In this document: positions 8,637-15,654 of the stretch, one piece after another
How positions within the stretch are numbered: the first letter of the stretch is position 1
How the letters are laid out: each line of letters begins with the position of its first letter
Source: Nocardiopsis sp. NRRL B-16309
GTDB lineage: Bacteria > Actinomycetota > Actinomycetes > Streptosporangiales > Streptosporangiaceae
DNA length: 44,115 nt
NCBI RefSeq assembly: GCF_001279585.1
Contig: NZ_LGEC01000086.1
Span: 1-44,115 of the forward strand
Direction of reading: 5' to 3'
The notes under the pieces: generated by a model
Seen by the model: only the letters and a program-made list of their open reading frames with translations
Told to the model about the DNA's origin: nothing
Databases searched by the model: none
Translations under genes and position numbers: made by a program

Positions 8637-9203
8637 TTGTACCTGGCCCGTATCAAGCTCGACCCCAAGCGCAGCACCGGCATGGACCAGTGGGCGGCCA
8701 TGGGGAAGGCCGTGCGCAGGGCGGTCGACCCCGACCCCGCCTCCGACGCCCGCGTCCTGTGGGCGCGCACCTCGCCCGCCACACTGGTGGTCAGCTCCGA
8801 CACCGCTCCCGCCTGGGGCAAGGTCCCCGGCGCGGTCGCCGCCACGATCAACCCGATGCCGCGGCACCCCGAGGGCGAGACGATCCGGTGGGAGCTCATC
8901 TCGGCGCCCACGGGGCAGCGTGCCCCGGAGTCCGCCGAGGAGGGCGCCCGCTCGCGCGGCAAGCGCGTCCCGCTGCCGGAGGAGGAGTTCGAGGGCTGGC
9001 TGGACGACAAGTTCGGGGACGCCCTGTACGTGACCTCGGCCAAGTGGAAGCACCTGGGCGGCAGGCCCGCCCGGTACCACTTCACCGGGACGGCCGAGGT
9101 GCGTGACAGCGACGCCCTCCAGGAACTGTGCCTGTCCGGCATCGGCGCGGGCACGGCCACCGGAGCCGGGCTGCTCCTCACCGCCCCGCTGGCCGCGGAG
9201 TAG
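8637..9203 (+). CDS. Orphan Cas6e/CasE-like protein, probably without nuclease activity
   Basis: 188 residues starting MYLARIKLDP from a TTG, with GGAGAGG about seven bases upstream. The layout follows Cas6e (Cse3/CasE), the type I-E crRNA-processing RNase: the MYL-R opening, a middle EGETIRWELISAPT block, then GKRVPLPEEEFEGWLDDK, and the terminal RYHFTGTAEVRDSDALQ followed by a glycine-rich GIGAGTATGAGLLLTAP. Normal Cas6e is about 210-220 residues, has a catalytic His where this protein has Gly23 (AAMGKAV), and ends in a loop of the GIGRAKAYGCGL type whose Lys and Tyr are missing here. No other cas gene or CRISPR array is in the window. I infer a domesticated or decaying Cas6e-fold protein. 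Which residues are truly lost needs an alignment. Confidence 0.72.
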   Translation: MYLARIKLDPKRSTGMDQWAAMGKAVRRAVDPDPASDARVLWARTSPATLVVSSDTAPAWGKVPGAVAATINPMPRHPEGETIRWELISAPTGQRAPESAEEGARSRGKRVPLPEEEFEGWLDDKFGDALYVTSAKWKHLGGRPARYHFTGTAEVRDSDALQELCLSGIGAGTATGAGLLLTAPLAAE

Positions 9204-9210
9204 CCGGACT

Positions 9211-9300
9211 CCCTCCGGTCGGCGGGCCCCCTCCGGTCGGCGGGCCCCCTCCGGTCGGCGGGCCCCCTCCGGTCGGCGGACTCCCTCCGGTCGGCCGACT
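9211..9300. repeat. Five-copy 18-bp tandem repeat (minisatellite)
   Basis: The unit CCCTCCGGTCGGCGGGCC begins at 9211, 9229, 9247, 9265 and 9283. The first three copies are identical; the fourth ends GGACT and the fifth GCCGACT. It starts seven bases after the stop codon of the Cas6e-like gene and lies in the convergent gap before the ATPase gene. There are no spacers, so it is not a CRISPR array. Confidence 0.93.
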
Positions 9301-9410
9301 CCGACGTTCATGTCCCCGTCGCTCCCGGTCGGGTGCGGTGGACGAGCGGCCCCCTCCGGCCGGTGGGTGCGCAACGCCTCGCCGGGCGCGGGGCGGACGT
9401 GGGGCGGTCC

Positions 9411-11327
9411 TCACCGGTCCCAGGCGCGTGCGCGCAGCAGGCGCAGGCCGTTGAGGGCCACCACGACCGTCGACCCCTCGTGCCCGGCCACCGCCAGCGC
9501 GAGCGGCAGTGTGCCGACCAGGTCCCAGGTCACCAGTACCGCGATGAACGTGCCCGCCACGCACAGGTTGGCGACCACGAACCGGCGCGCCCGCCGGGAC
9601 AGCGCGATCAGCCGGGGCAGGGTCGACAGGTCGTCGCGCACGATGATCGCGTCGGCGGTGTCCAGCGCCAGGTCCGAGCCGCGCCGCCCCATGGCCACAC
9701 CGGTGGTCGCGGCGGCCATCGCGGGCGCGTCGTTGACCCCGTCGCCCACCAGGAGGACCCGGGTACCCGCGTCCTCCATCTCCTTGACCGCCGCGGCCTT
9801 GTCCTGGGGCAGGAGGTCGGCGCGCACGTGGCCGATGCCCGTGGCCCGGGCGATGTCGGCCGCGGTGGCGCGGTTGTCCCCGGTGAGCAGGTGGACCGGC
9901 CCGCCCGTGAGCGCGCCGACCTCCGCCACCGTCCGGGGCGCCTCGGGGCGCAGGGCGTCGGCGAGGACGATCCGTCCCGCCGTCCGACCGTCCACGGTGA
10001 CGGCGATCCGGGTGCTCGCCGGTGCGTCGGGTTCCGTGGGGGCCCGCTCGACCCGGACCAGGGCCCCGTCCACGGTCGCGCTCACCCCGACCCCGGGCAG
10101 GGACGCGAAGTCCCGTGCGTCGAGCCGGTCGGCGCCGTCCTCCTCGGCGCGGGCGCGGACGGCGTCGGCCAGCGGGTGCTCGCTGTAGCGCTCCACGGCC
10201 GCGGCCAGACCCAGGACCTCCGCCACGGTCCGGCCCGGTTCGGGGACCACCTCGGTGACCCGGGGCTCGCCGCGCGTGAGCGTGCCGGTCTTGTCGAAGG
10301 CCACCACGCCGGTCCGGCCGATCTGTTCCATCACGGTGGCGGACTTGACCAGCACCCCGTGGCGTCCGGCGTTGGCGATGGCGGCCAGCAGCGGCGGCAT
10401 GGTCGACAGGACCACCGCGCAGGGGGAGGCCACGATCATGAACACGATCGCGCGCAGCAGTGCCGACTCGAAGTCCTCGCCCAGCAGCAGGGGGACGGCC
10501 AGGACGAGCAGGGTGGCCGCCACCACGAGGACGGAGTAGCGTCGCTCGATCCGCTCGATGAACAGCTGGGTCTCGGCCTTGGTGGCCGAGGCCTCCTCGA
10601 CCAGGGTCACGATCCGCGCGATCACCGACTCCCCGGCCGGGCGGTCCACGCGCACGCGCAGCGCGCCGGTGCCGTTGATGGTGCCCGAGAGCACCTCGTC
10701 GCCCTCGCACCGGGGGACCGGGACCGACTCCCCGGTGATGGCCTGCTGGTCGACCTCGCTGCGGCCGTCCAGGACCGTGCCGTCGGCCCCCACGCGTTCG
10801 CCCGGGCGGACCAGCACCGTGTCGCCGACCCGGAGTTCGCTGGTGTCGACGGTCTCCTCGTGGTCGCCGCCGGGGGTGGCGCGCAGCCGGACGGCGCGTT
10901 CGGGGGCCAGGGTCAGCAGCGCGCTCACGGAGTCGGCCGTGCGCTGGGTGACCACGGCCTCCAGGGCGCCGGAGGTGGCGAAGATGACGATGAGCAGGGC
11001 GCCGTCGAAGACCTGGCCGATGGAGGCCGCGGCGATCGCGGCGACGATCATGAGCAGGTCCACGTCCAGCGTGCGCTCGCGTGCGGCGCGCAGTCCGGCG
11101 AGGGCGGGTTCCCAGCCGCCGGTGCCGTAGCAGGCGAGGAACAGGCCCCACCAGAGCCAGCCGGGAGCGCCGAGGAGCTGGGCGGTCCAGCCGGCCAGGA
11201 ACAGCAGCAGCGCGGTCAGCGCCCAGCGGACCTCGGCCAGGCGCAGGCCGGTCCGGAGCAGGGAGGGCGGTCGTACGGCGCCGCGGGAGGAGGGAGTGCG
11301 CGGCGGGGCGGTGGCGGAGGGGTGCAT
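9411..11327 (-). CDS. P1B-4-type heavy-metal efflux ATPase
   Basis: 638 residues starting MHPSATAPPRT. A membrane P-type ATPase with TGES (actuator domain), DKTGT phosphorylation site near residue 343, and the GDGVNDAPAM hinge. The metal-site motifs are SPC in the membrane helix before the P-domain (about 301) and HEGST in the last helix (about 616), the signature of the P1B-4 group, whose members export Co2+ and Fe2+ and sometimes other divalent metals. There is no N-terminal metal-binding domain, as usual for the group. The start shares one base with the stop of the ArsR gene (TGATG), so the two are translationally coupled and the ArsR protein is the likely repressor. Confidence 0.92.
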   Translation of the reverse strand: MHPSATAPPRTPSSRGAVRPPSLLRTGLRLAEVRWALTALLLFLAGWTAQLLGAPGWLWWGLFLACYGTGGWEPALAGLRAARERTLDVDLLMIVAAIAAASIGQVFDGALLIVIFATSGALEAVVTQRTADSVSALLTLAPERAVRLRATPGGDHEETVDTSELRVGDTVLVRPGERVGADGTVLDGRSEVDQQAITGESVPVPRCEGDEVLSGTINGTGALRVRVDRPAGESVIARIVTLVEEASATKAETQLFIERIERRYSVLVVAATLLVLAVPLLLGEDFESALLRAIVFMIVASPCAVVLSTMPPLLAAIANAGRHGVLVKSATVMEQIGRTGVVAFDKTGTLTRGEPRVTEVVPEPGRTVAEVLGLAAAVERYSEHPLADAVRARAEEDGADRLDARDFASLPGVGVSATVDGALVRVERAPTEPDAPASTRIAVTVDGRTAGRIVLADALRPEAPRTVAEVGALTGGPVHLLTGDNRATAADIARATGIGHVRADLLPQDKAAAVKEMEDAGTRVLLVGDGVNDAPAMAAATTGVAMGRRGSDLALDTADAIIVRDDLSTLPRLIALSRRARRFVVANLCVAGTFIAVLVTWDLVGTLPLALAVAGHEGSTVVVALNGLRLLRARAWDR

Positions 11328-11860
11328 CAGACCTGGTCCTCGGCACGCGCGGTGCCGGTGGCGCCCGCGGCGGCGTCTTCGCCGGTGGTCGCGCCGGCAT
11401 CGGCGGCGGCGCCCTCGACCGCACGTTCCGGGGGCCGCCCGGTGCCGCCCTCGGCGGCGTCTCCGTCGGCCCGTCCGACCGGGCCCGGTGCCCGGCCTCC
11501 GGTCGGCGCGACCCGGGCGCGGTGGTGGGCGGGTTCGACCTCCAGGGCGTGCTCGGCCTGGTAGACGGCGTCGGCGACGAGCTGGCGGGCGTGCTCGTTG
11601 GCCAGGCTGTAGTACATCCGGTTGCCCTCCCTCCGGCACGCCACGACGCGGCCCATCCGGAGCTTGGCCAGGTGCTGGGAGACCGAGGGGCCGGGCTTGT
11701 CGAGGCGTTCGGCCAGCTCGTTGACGGAGAGTTCGCCGCCGCGCAGGGCGAGGATGATGCGGACCCGGGTGGCGTCGGCGAGCAGCGTCAGGATCTCCAC
11801 GGCGTACTCGACGTAGGGGCTGTTCTCGTCGAGCCCGCATCTCTTACTATCTGCGTTCAT
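11327..11860 (-). CDS. ArsR/SmtB-family metal-sensing repressor
   Basis: 177 residues. A winged-helix domain (about 15-95) with LADATRVRIILALRGGELSVNELAERL and the recognition helix PSVSQHLAKLR, then a final helix ending DAVYQAEHALEVEPAHHRA that offers Asp/His ligands as in NmtR-like Ni/Co or Zn sensors. The last 65 or so residues are an Ala/Gly/Glu low-complexity tail not typical of the family. The ATG at 11860 has no ribosome-binding site but lies just after a good -10 sequence, so the mRNA is probably leaderless. The inverted repeat over the start codon is the likely autoregulatory operator. Confidence 0.92.
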   Translation of the reverse strand: MNADSKRCGLDENSPYVEYAVEILTLLADATRVRIILALRGGELSVNELAERLDKPGPSVSQHLAKLRMGRVVACRREGNRMYYSLANEHARQLVADAVYQAEHALEVEPAHHRARVAPTGGRAPGPVGRADGDAAEGGTGRPPERAVEGAAADAGATTGEDAAAGATGTARAEDQV

Positions 11861-11896
11861 ACGCAGATAGTAGACATCTCGGGGGCGGAGGGGCAA
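11845..11896 (-). promoter_or_regulatory. Leaderless promoter and perfect 12-bp inverted-repeat operator of the arsR-ATPase operon
   Basis: TACTATCTGCGT (11845-11856) and ACGCAGATAGTA (11861-11872) are exact inverted repeats separated by TCAT; the start codon of the ArsR gene lies in the spacer. On the minus strand the upstream arm supplies the -10 hexamer TACTAT, preceded after 18 bases by TTGCCC (11896-11891). Transcription would begin at or near the A of the ATG. Repressor bound here would cover -10, start site and first codons together. Confidence 0.85.
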
Positions 11897-11955
11897 GCCC
11901 GCGCCCGGTCGGCGCGGAGCGCCGGCGCCCACCTCCACCGGTACCGGCGCACCGC

Positions 11956-12164
11956 CGTGCTGGTGGGCTCGGCCACCGCCCCGAGGAGATCACCGTGACC
12001 GTCGGCACCGACCGCCCTCGGACGCCGCCCCCGGCGGTGGCGGGCGCGGTCTGCTCGGCCTGCGCGAAGGCGTCGCGGTGCTGGGCGGCGGCTTCACCGC
12101 GGGCGCGCGCGAGGGCGGCGGCTTCACCGTGCACGCGCGCATCCCCGCCCCCGGTGGGCGACCG
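11956..12164 (+). pseudogene. Decayed histidine kinase C-terminus (NarL-family two-component system)
   Basis: A plus frame reads GRGLLGLREGVAVLGGGF then TAGAREGGGFTVHARIP, the end of the ATPase domain of many actinobacterial sensor kinases (usual form GHGLVGMRERVAVLGG, then GGGFRVRA). Just upstream, EEITVTVGTD in another frame looks like the preceding part of the same domain, so there is at least one frameshift. The stop codon before the downstream regulator is also lost. Everything N-terminal is absent. Confidence 0.6.
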
Positions 12165-12167
12165 CGC

Positions 12168-12347
12168 GTGAGCGAGCCGATCCGGGCCCCGGTCTGCGAC
12201 GACCAGGTGCTGATCCGCACGGGCCTGGCCACCGTCATCGACGCCCAACCCGACCTGGAGACCGGGATATCGCTCCTGGACGGCGCCGAACCGGCGGAGA
12301 AGTCGAACGGGCGCACGGGCGCCGTTCTGGCGTATGATTCCGGGTAA
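12168..12347 (+). pseudogene. Truncated response regulator N-terminus
   Basis: From a GTG at 12168 the frame reads VSEPIRAPVCDDQVLIRTGL then ATVIDAQPDLE, the first 31 or so residues of a NarL-type receiver domain including the acidic pair DD. After PDLE the similarity ends; the frame continues with unrelated residues to the stop at 12345-12347. The phosphoacceptor aspartate and the DNA-binding domain are gone. With the kinase fragment in front this is the junction of a former kinase-regulator operon. Confidence 0.65.
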
Positions 12348-12622
12348 GCGATCGGCTGTGCCGGACGGCGCGGAACGGTCTTTCGCGCCGAGTGGCGATT
12401 CGCCCAGGGAGCACCCGACGAAAGTCCGTCGCACACCGGTCACCGGATGTGCCCACTGCGGGTTCTCGTCTCCGTTCCACCCGAATCCCCCACGTGGACG
12501 TCGGCCGTTGGCCATGGGCCCGGCCTTCCATCGAACACCCTCCCCCCGAGGCAGAGCGCTCCGGCCGCGGACCCTCGAAACGCTGTTCCGGAATTCATCG
12601 AACCATATGGGCAAGGACACAC
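12268..12622. other. Upstream region of the DedA gene
   Basis: These 355 bases after the response regulator relic hold no recognisable gene. The base composition is less GC-rich than the surroundings. TATGAT at 12333-12338 resembles a -10 hexamer, but I could not find a matching -35. The promoter of the DedA gene must be in here. Confidence 0.4.
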
Positions 12623-13345
12623 ATGATCTCCCATTCTCCGGTGGCGACACTGTCCGCTACGGCCACGCATCCCCCCAATGCGGAATACGAGGGATTCATC
12701 GGCTGGGTCATCAGCCTGATCTCCACCCTCGGAGAGGTCGGCGTCGGCCTCGCCCTCGCCATCGAAACGCTGTTTCCGCCGGTGCCCAGTGAACTCGTTC
12801 TTCCGGTCGCCGGCTATCTCGCCTACGCGGGGGAGATGAACTTCGCGCTCGCCCTGTTCTGCGCCACGGTGGGTGCGATGGTCGGTGCCTGGATCTTCTA
12901 CGCCGCCGGTGCGCTGTTCGGGCGGGAGCGCACGCGGTGGCTGTTCGAGAAGATGCCGCTGTTCGAGGTGGAGGACTTCCACCGGGCCGAGCGCGTCTTC
13001 GCGCGGTGGGGCTTCATCGCCGTCATGGTCGGCCGCTGCGTTCCGCTGGTGCGTAGCGCGATCTCCGTTCCGGCCGGTATCGAGCGCATGCCGCTCTGGA
13101 AGTTCTCGCTCTACACGCTGATCGGCAGCGGGGTGTGGAACTCGGTCTGGATCGGATTGGGATTCGCCTTCGGTCCACAGATCCACCCCCTCCTGGCCCA
13201 GTACAGCAGCCTGTTGAGCAACGCCGTGCTAGTCGTCATCGGACTGCTGGTGGCCTGGTTCGTGGTCTCTCGCTCGCTCAGGATCGTCCGCGCGCGCAGG
13301 GCCGCGGCCGAGGAGGCTCCCGCCGTCGAGAGCACCACGACCTGA
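12623..13345 (+). CDS. DedA-family membrane protein
   Basis: 240 residues. Hydrophobic segments at about 25-45, 50-75, 130-150 and 200-225 and the family block ETLFPPVPSELVLPVAGYLA, then VGRCVPLVRSAISVPAGIERM. DedA (SNARE-associated, PF09335) proteins are inner-membrane proteins linked to lipid flipping and membrane-potential homeostasis. The ATG at 12623 is preceded by AAGGACAC; longer frames upstream have no family similarity. The Arg-rich cytoplasmic tail ends VESTTT. It stands alone on the plus strand, followed by a strong hairpin. Confidence 0.92.
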   Translation: MISHSPVATLSATATHPPNAEYEGFIGWVISLISTLGEVGVGLALAIETLFPPVPSELVLPVAGYLAYAGEMNFALALFCATVGAMVGAWIFYAAGALFGRERTRWLFEKMPLFEVEDFHRAERVFARWGFIAVMVGRCVPLVRSAISVPAGIERMPLWKFSLYTLIGSGVWNSVWIGLGFAFGPQIHPLLAQYSSLLSNAVLVVIGLLVAWFVVSRSLRIVRARRAAAEEAPAVESTTT

Positions 13346-13413
13346 TCGGCGCCCACAGGCTGTGAGCGCCGTGCCGCGCCCACGCCACCTGCGGCGTGGC
13401 GGCGGACACGGCG

Positions 13414-13447
13414 ACGGCCGGGGGAGCGCGGGCGCTCCTCCGGCCGT
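13414..13447. terminator. Bidirectional hairpin between DedA and the small helical protein
   Basis: ACGGCCGGGGGAGCGC (13414-13429) pairs with GCGCTCCTCCGGCCGT (13432-13447) through 16 positions with one G-U wobble and a minimal loop. It lies in the gap between two convergent genes, with no T-tract, as is common in actinomycetes. Confidence 0.75.
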
Positions 13448-13464
13448 GTGCGGGTGCTGTCGGA

Positions 13465-13686
13465 CTACAGACGTGCCTTGATCAGTTCCTTGGCACGTGC
13501 GGCGCGCTCGCGGTCCTGCTTCTGGACCTGCTCGAAGAACTCCACGAGTTCCTCGTCGCCGGAGTCCTTGGCGTCACGGATGTAGCGCTCGATCGTGTCG
13601 CCCTCCTGGAGCACGTGGTACAGCACGCTCACCATGTCGTAGTGCTCGTCACGTGTGTGCAGAGCCTGCTCGGTGGAGTCGCCCAT
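13465..13686 (-). CDS. Small conserved helical protein, function unknown
   Basis: 73 residues starting MGDSTEQALHTRDEHYDMVS. Strongly charged and predicted all-helical, with the pattern VLYHVLQEGDTIERYIRDA and FFEQVQKQDRERAARAKELI. I have a general memory of similar short proteins in actinobacteria and proteobacteria but no assigned role; the Glu/His pattern faintly recalls a two-helix ferritin-like or rubrerythrin-like unit, which is only a guess. The ATG at 13686 has a good GGAGGGG upstream. It lies downstream of the SDR gene on the same strand (gap of 107 bases). Confidence 0.8.
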   Translation of the reverse strand: MGDSTEQALHTRDEHYDMVSVLYHVLQEGDTIERYIRDAKDSGDEELVEFFEQVQKQDRERAARAKELIKARL

Positions 13687-13793
13687 GTCCCCTCCCTGTG
13701 CGTCCGGTGGTCGTGGGCCGTCATTCGCTCGCCTGCCCGAGCAGGGTGGGACCAAACGGGGATGAGGGTAAATCCCCGGCAGGGCGGACGCGG

Positions 13794-14612
13794 TCAGACG
13801 AACTTCGGGTAGAGCATCATGCCGCCGTCGACGAACACCGTCGAGCCGACGACGTACTCCGCCCGGTCGGAGGCCAGGAAGGCCACCACACCGGCGACGT
13901 CGGACACCTGGCCCCACCGCCCCAGCGGGATCTGCTCCTCCACCGCCTCCCGGCGGCGCGAGTCGGCGAGCACGTCCTCGTTGATGGAGGTCGCGATCGC
14001 CCCCGGCGCCACCGCCAGCACGCGGATGCCGTGCGGAGCGAGTTCGCGCGCGATGCTGCGGGTGAACATGCGCTGCCCGCCCTTGGACGCGCAGTAGTGG
14101 GAGAACTCCTTCCAGGGGATCTCCTCGTGGACGCTGCTGATGTTGATGATCGCGCCGCGCGAGCCGCGGTCCAGCATGATCCGCGCCGCTTCCCGTGAGC
14201 ACAGGAACGTGCCGGTGAGGTTGACGTCGATGACCTTGCGCCACCACTCCAGCTCCATGTCCACCAGCGGGGAGGGGCGTTCGATCCCGGCGTTGTTGAC
14301 CAGCAGGTCGAGGCCGTCGAACGCGTCGGCGGCCCGGGCGAACGCCCGCTGGACCTGGTCCTCCTGAGAGACGTCCATCCGCACGGTGACGGCTCTGCCG
14401 CCCGCGTCCCGGATCTGCTCGGCCATCGCGTCGGCGGACGTTGAGTCGTCCAGGTGGTTGATCGCCACGGCGGCCCCGTGCGCGGCGAGCCGGTAGGCGA
14501 TGCCGCGCCCGATCCCGGAGTCGGCGCCGGTCACCAGCGCCTTGCGGCCGTCCAGGAGCCGCTCCCCGGGCGGCTCGATCGTGAACGTGTCGGTCGTGGG
14601 CTCGCCGTCCAC
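13794..14612 (-). CDS. Short-chain dehydrogenase/reductase (glucose 1-dehydrogenase-like)
   Basis: 272 residues. Classical SDR: cofactor motif TGADSGIGRGIA (about 29-40), NNAGIE, and the active-site YCASKGG; after it ALAPHGIRV-type residues and the C-terminal VVGSTVFVDGGMM. The N-terminal 20 residues (MDGEPTTDTFTIEPPGERLL) precede the Rossmann fold. The likely cofactor is NAD(P)H and the substrate is unknown; the overall form is that annotated as glucose 1-dehydrogenase. The GTG at 14612 has GGGAG five bases upstream. Confidence 0.92.
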   Translation of the reverse strand: MDGEPTTDTFTIEPPGERLLDGRKALVTGADSGIGRGIAYRLAAHGAAVAINHLDDSTSADAMAEQIRDAGGRAVTVRMDVSQEDQVQRAFARAADAFDGLDLLVNNAGIERPSPLVDMELEWWRKVIDVNLTGTFLCSREAARIMLDRGSRGAIINISSVHEEIPWKEFSHYCASKGGQRMFTRSIARELAPHGIRVLAVAPGAIATSINEDVLADSRRREAVEEQIPLGRWGQVSDVAGVVAFLASDRAEYVVGSTVFVDGGMMLYPKFV

Positions 14613-14747
14613 AGCATCTCCCGGTCCGGTGGCAGGTACGAGAGCCTGTCTACATCACGGCCGCCCCGCGCGGGGAGACCACCACACCGTGTCCGGCGCG
14701 CCCTCCGAGGCCGACTCGGGGGTCGAGGGGATCGAAGGGCACGGGAG

Positions 14748-15599
14748 TCAGCGGAAGACCACGGTACTGCGCCCGTACAGCAGGACCCGGTGCTGGCAGT
14801 GCCAGCGCACCGCACGGGACAGCGCCAGTGCCTCGGCGTCGCGCCCCACGGTCGCCAGCGCCCGAGGGTCGAAGGAGTGGTCCACCCGCAGCACCTCCTG
14901 CTCGATGATCGGGCCCTCGTCGAGGTCGGGCGTGACGTAGTGCGCGGTCGCGCCGACGTACTTCACCCCGCGCTCGTAGGCCTGGTGGTAGGGCCTGGCG
15001 CCCTTGAAACCGGGCAGGAAGGAGTGGTGGATGTTGATCACGCGGCCTTCGAGCTTGGCGCACAGCTCGTCCGAGAGCACCTGCATGTACCGCGCCAGCA
15101 CCACGAGGTCGGCGCCGTACTCCTCGACGAGTTCGAGCAGGCGCGCCTCGGCGGCGGCCTTGGACCCGTCGGTCACCGGCACGTGCACGAAGTCCAGGCC
15201 CGCCGCCTCGGCCATCGGACGCAGGTTCTCGTGGTTGGACACCACCCCGACCAGCTCCCCGTCGAGGTTGCCCGCGCGCCACCGGAACAGCAGGTCGTTC
15301 AGGCAGTGGGCGGTCTTGGACACCATCACCAGGATGCGCGGGCGCCGCTCGTCCCACAGGTGGAAGTCCATGTCGAACTCCCGTGCCACGGGCGCGAACT
15401 CGCCCCTGAGGGTGTCGGCGTCGTGCCCGGCGTCCCCGGACGAGAACGCCGTCCGCAGGAACAGCTGGCCGCGCACGTTGTCGTCGAACTGCTGGTGCTC
15501 GACGATGTCGCAGCCGCGGTCGACCAGGAACTCGGTCACCGCGTGGACGATGCCCGCCCGTTCCGGGCACCGTAGGGTCAGGGTGAAGTCGCGCGCCAC
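14748..15599 (-). CDS. purU: Formyltetrahydrofolate deformylase
   Basis: 283 residues. PurU hydrolyses 10-formyl-THF to THF and formate. It has an N-terminal ACT domain (about 1-80, FTLTLRCPERAGIVHAVTEFL) and a formyltransferase-type catalytic domain with the signature NIHHSFLPGFKGARPYHQA, followed by YVGATAHYVTPDLDEGPIIE. The GTG at 15599 follows GAGGAG at good spacing. It is last in the order soxBDAG-sdaA-purU, 55 bases after sdaA. PurU is a normal member of sarcosine oxidase operons, where it recycles THF loaded with the methyl carbon of sarcosine. Confidence 0.96.
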   Translation of the reverse strand: MARDFTLTLRCPERAGIVHAVTEFLVDRGCDIVEHQQFDDNVRGQLFLRTAFSSGDAGHDADTLRGEFAPVAREFDMDFHLWDERRPRILVMVSKTAHCLNDLLFRWRAGNLDGELVGVVSNHENLRPMAEAAGLDFVHVPVTDGSKAAAEARLLELVEEYGADLVVLARYMQVLSDELCAKLEGRVINIHHSFLPGFKGARPYHQAYERGVKYVGATAHYVTPDLDEGPIIEQEVLRVDHSFDPRALATVGRDAEALALSRAVRWHCQHRVLLYGRSTVVFR

Positions 15600-15654
15600 G
15601 GTGGTCTCCTCGATGGGGTGAGAGTTCTGGGTGCCGGAACCGCCCACGCGCCGG

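Noticed and set aside
9211..9300. CRISPR array next to the Cas6e-like gene
   Set aside because: Units are only 18 bases and follow one another without spacers.
12392..12622. Longer N-terminus for the DedA protein
   Set aside because: The upstream part of the frame has no family similarity, while the ATG at 12623 has a ribosome-binding site.
14613..14747. Terminator at CCCCGCGCGGGG after purU
   Set aside because: A short self-complementary run with no loop; too weak to call in DNA of this composition.
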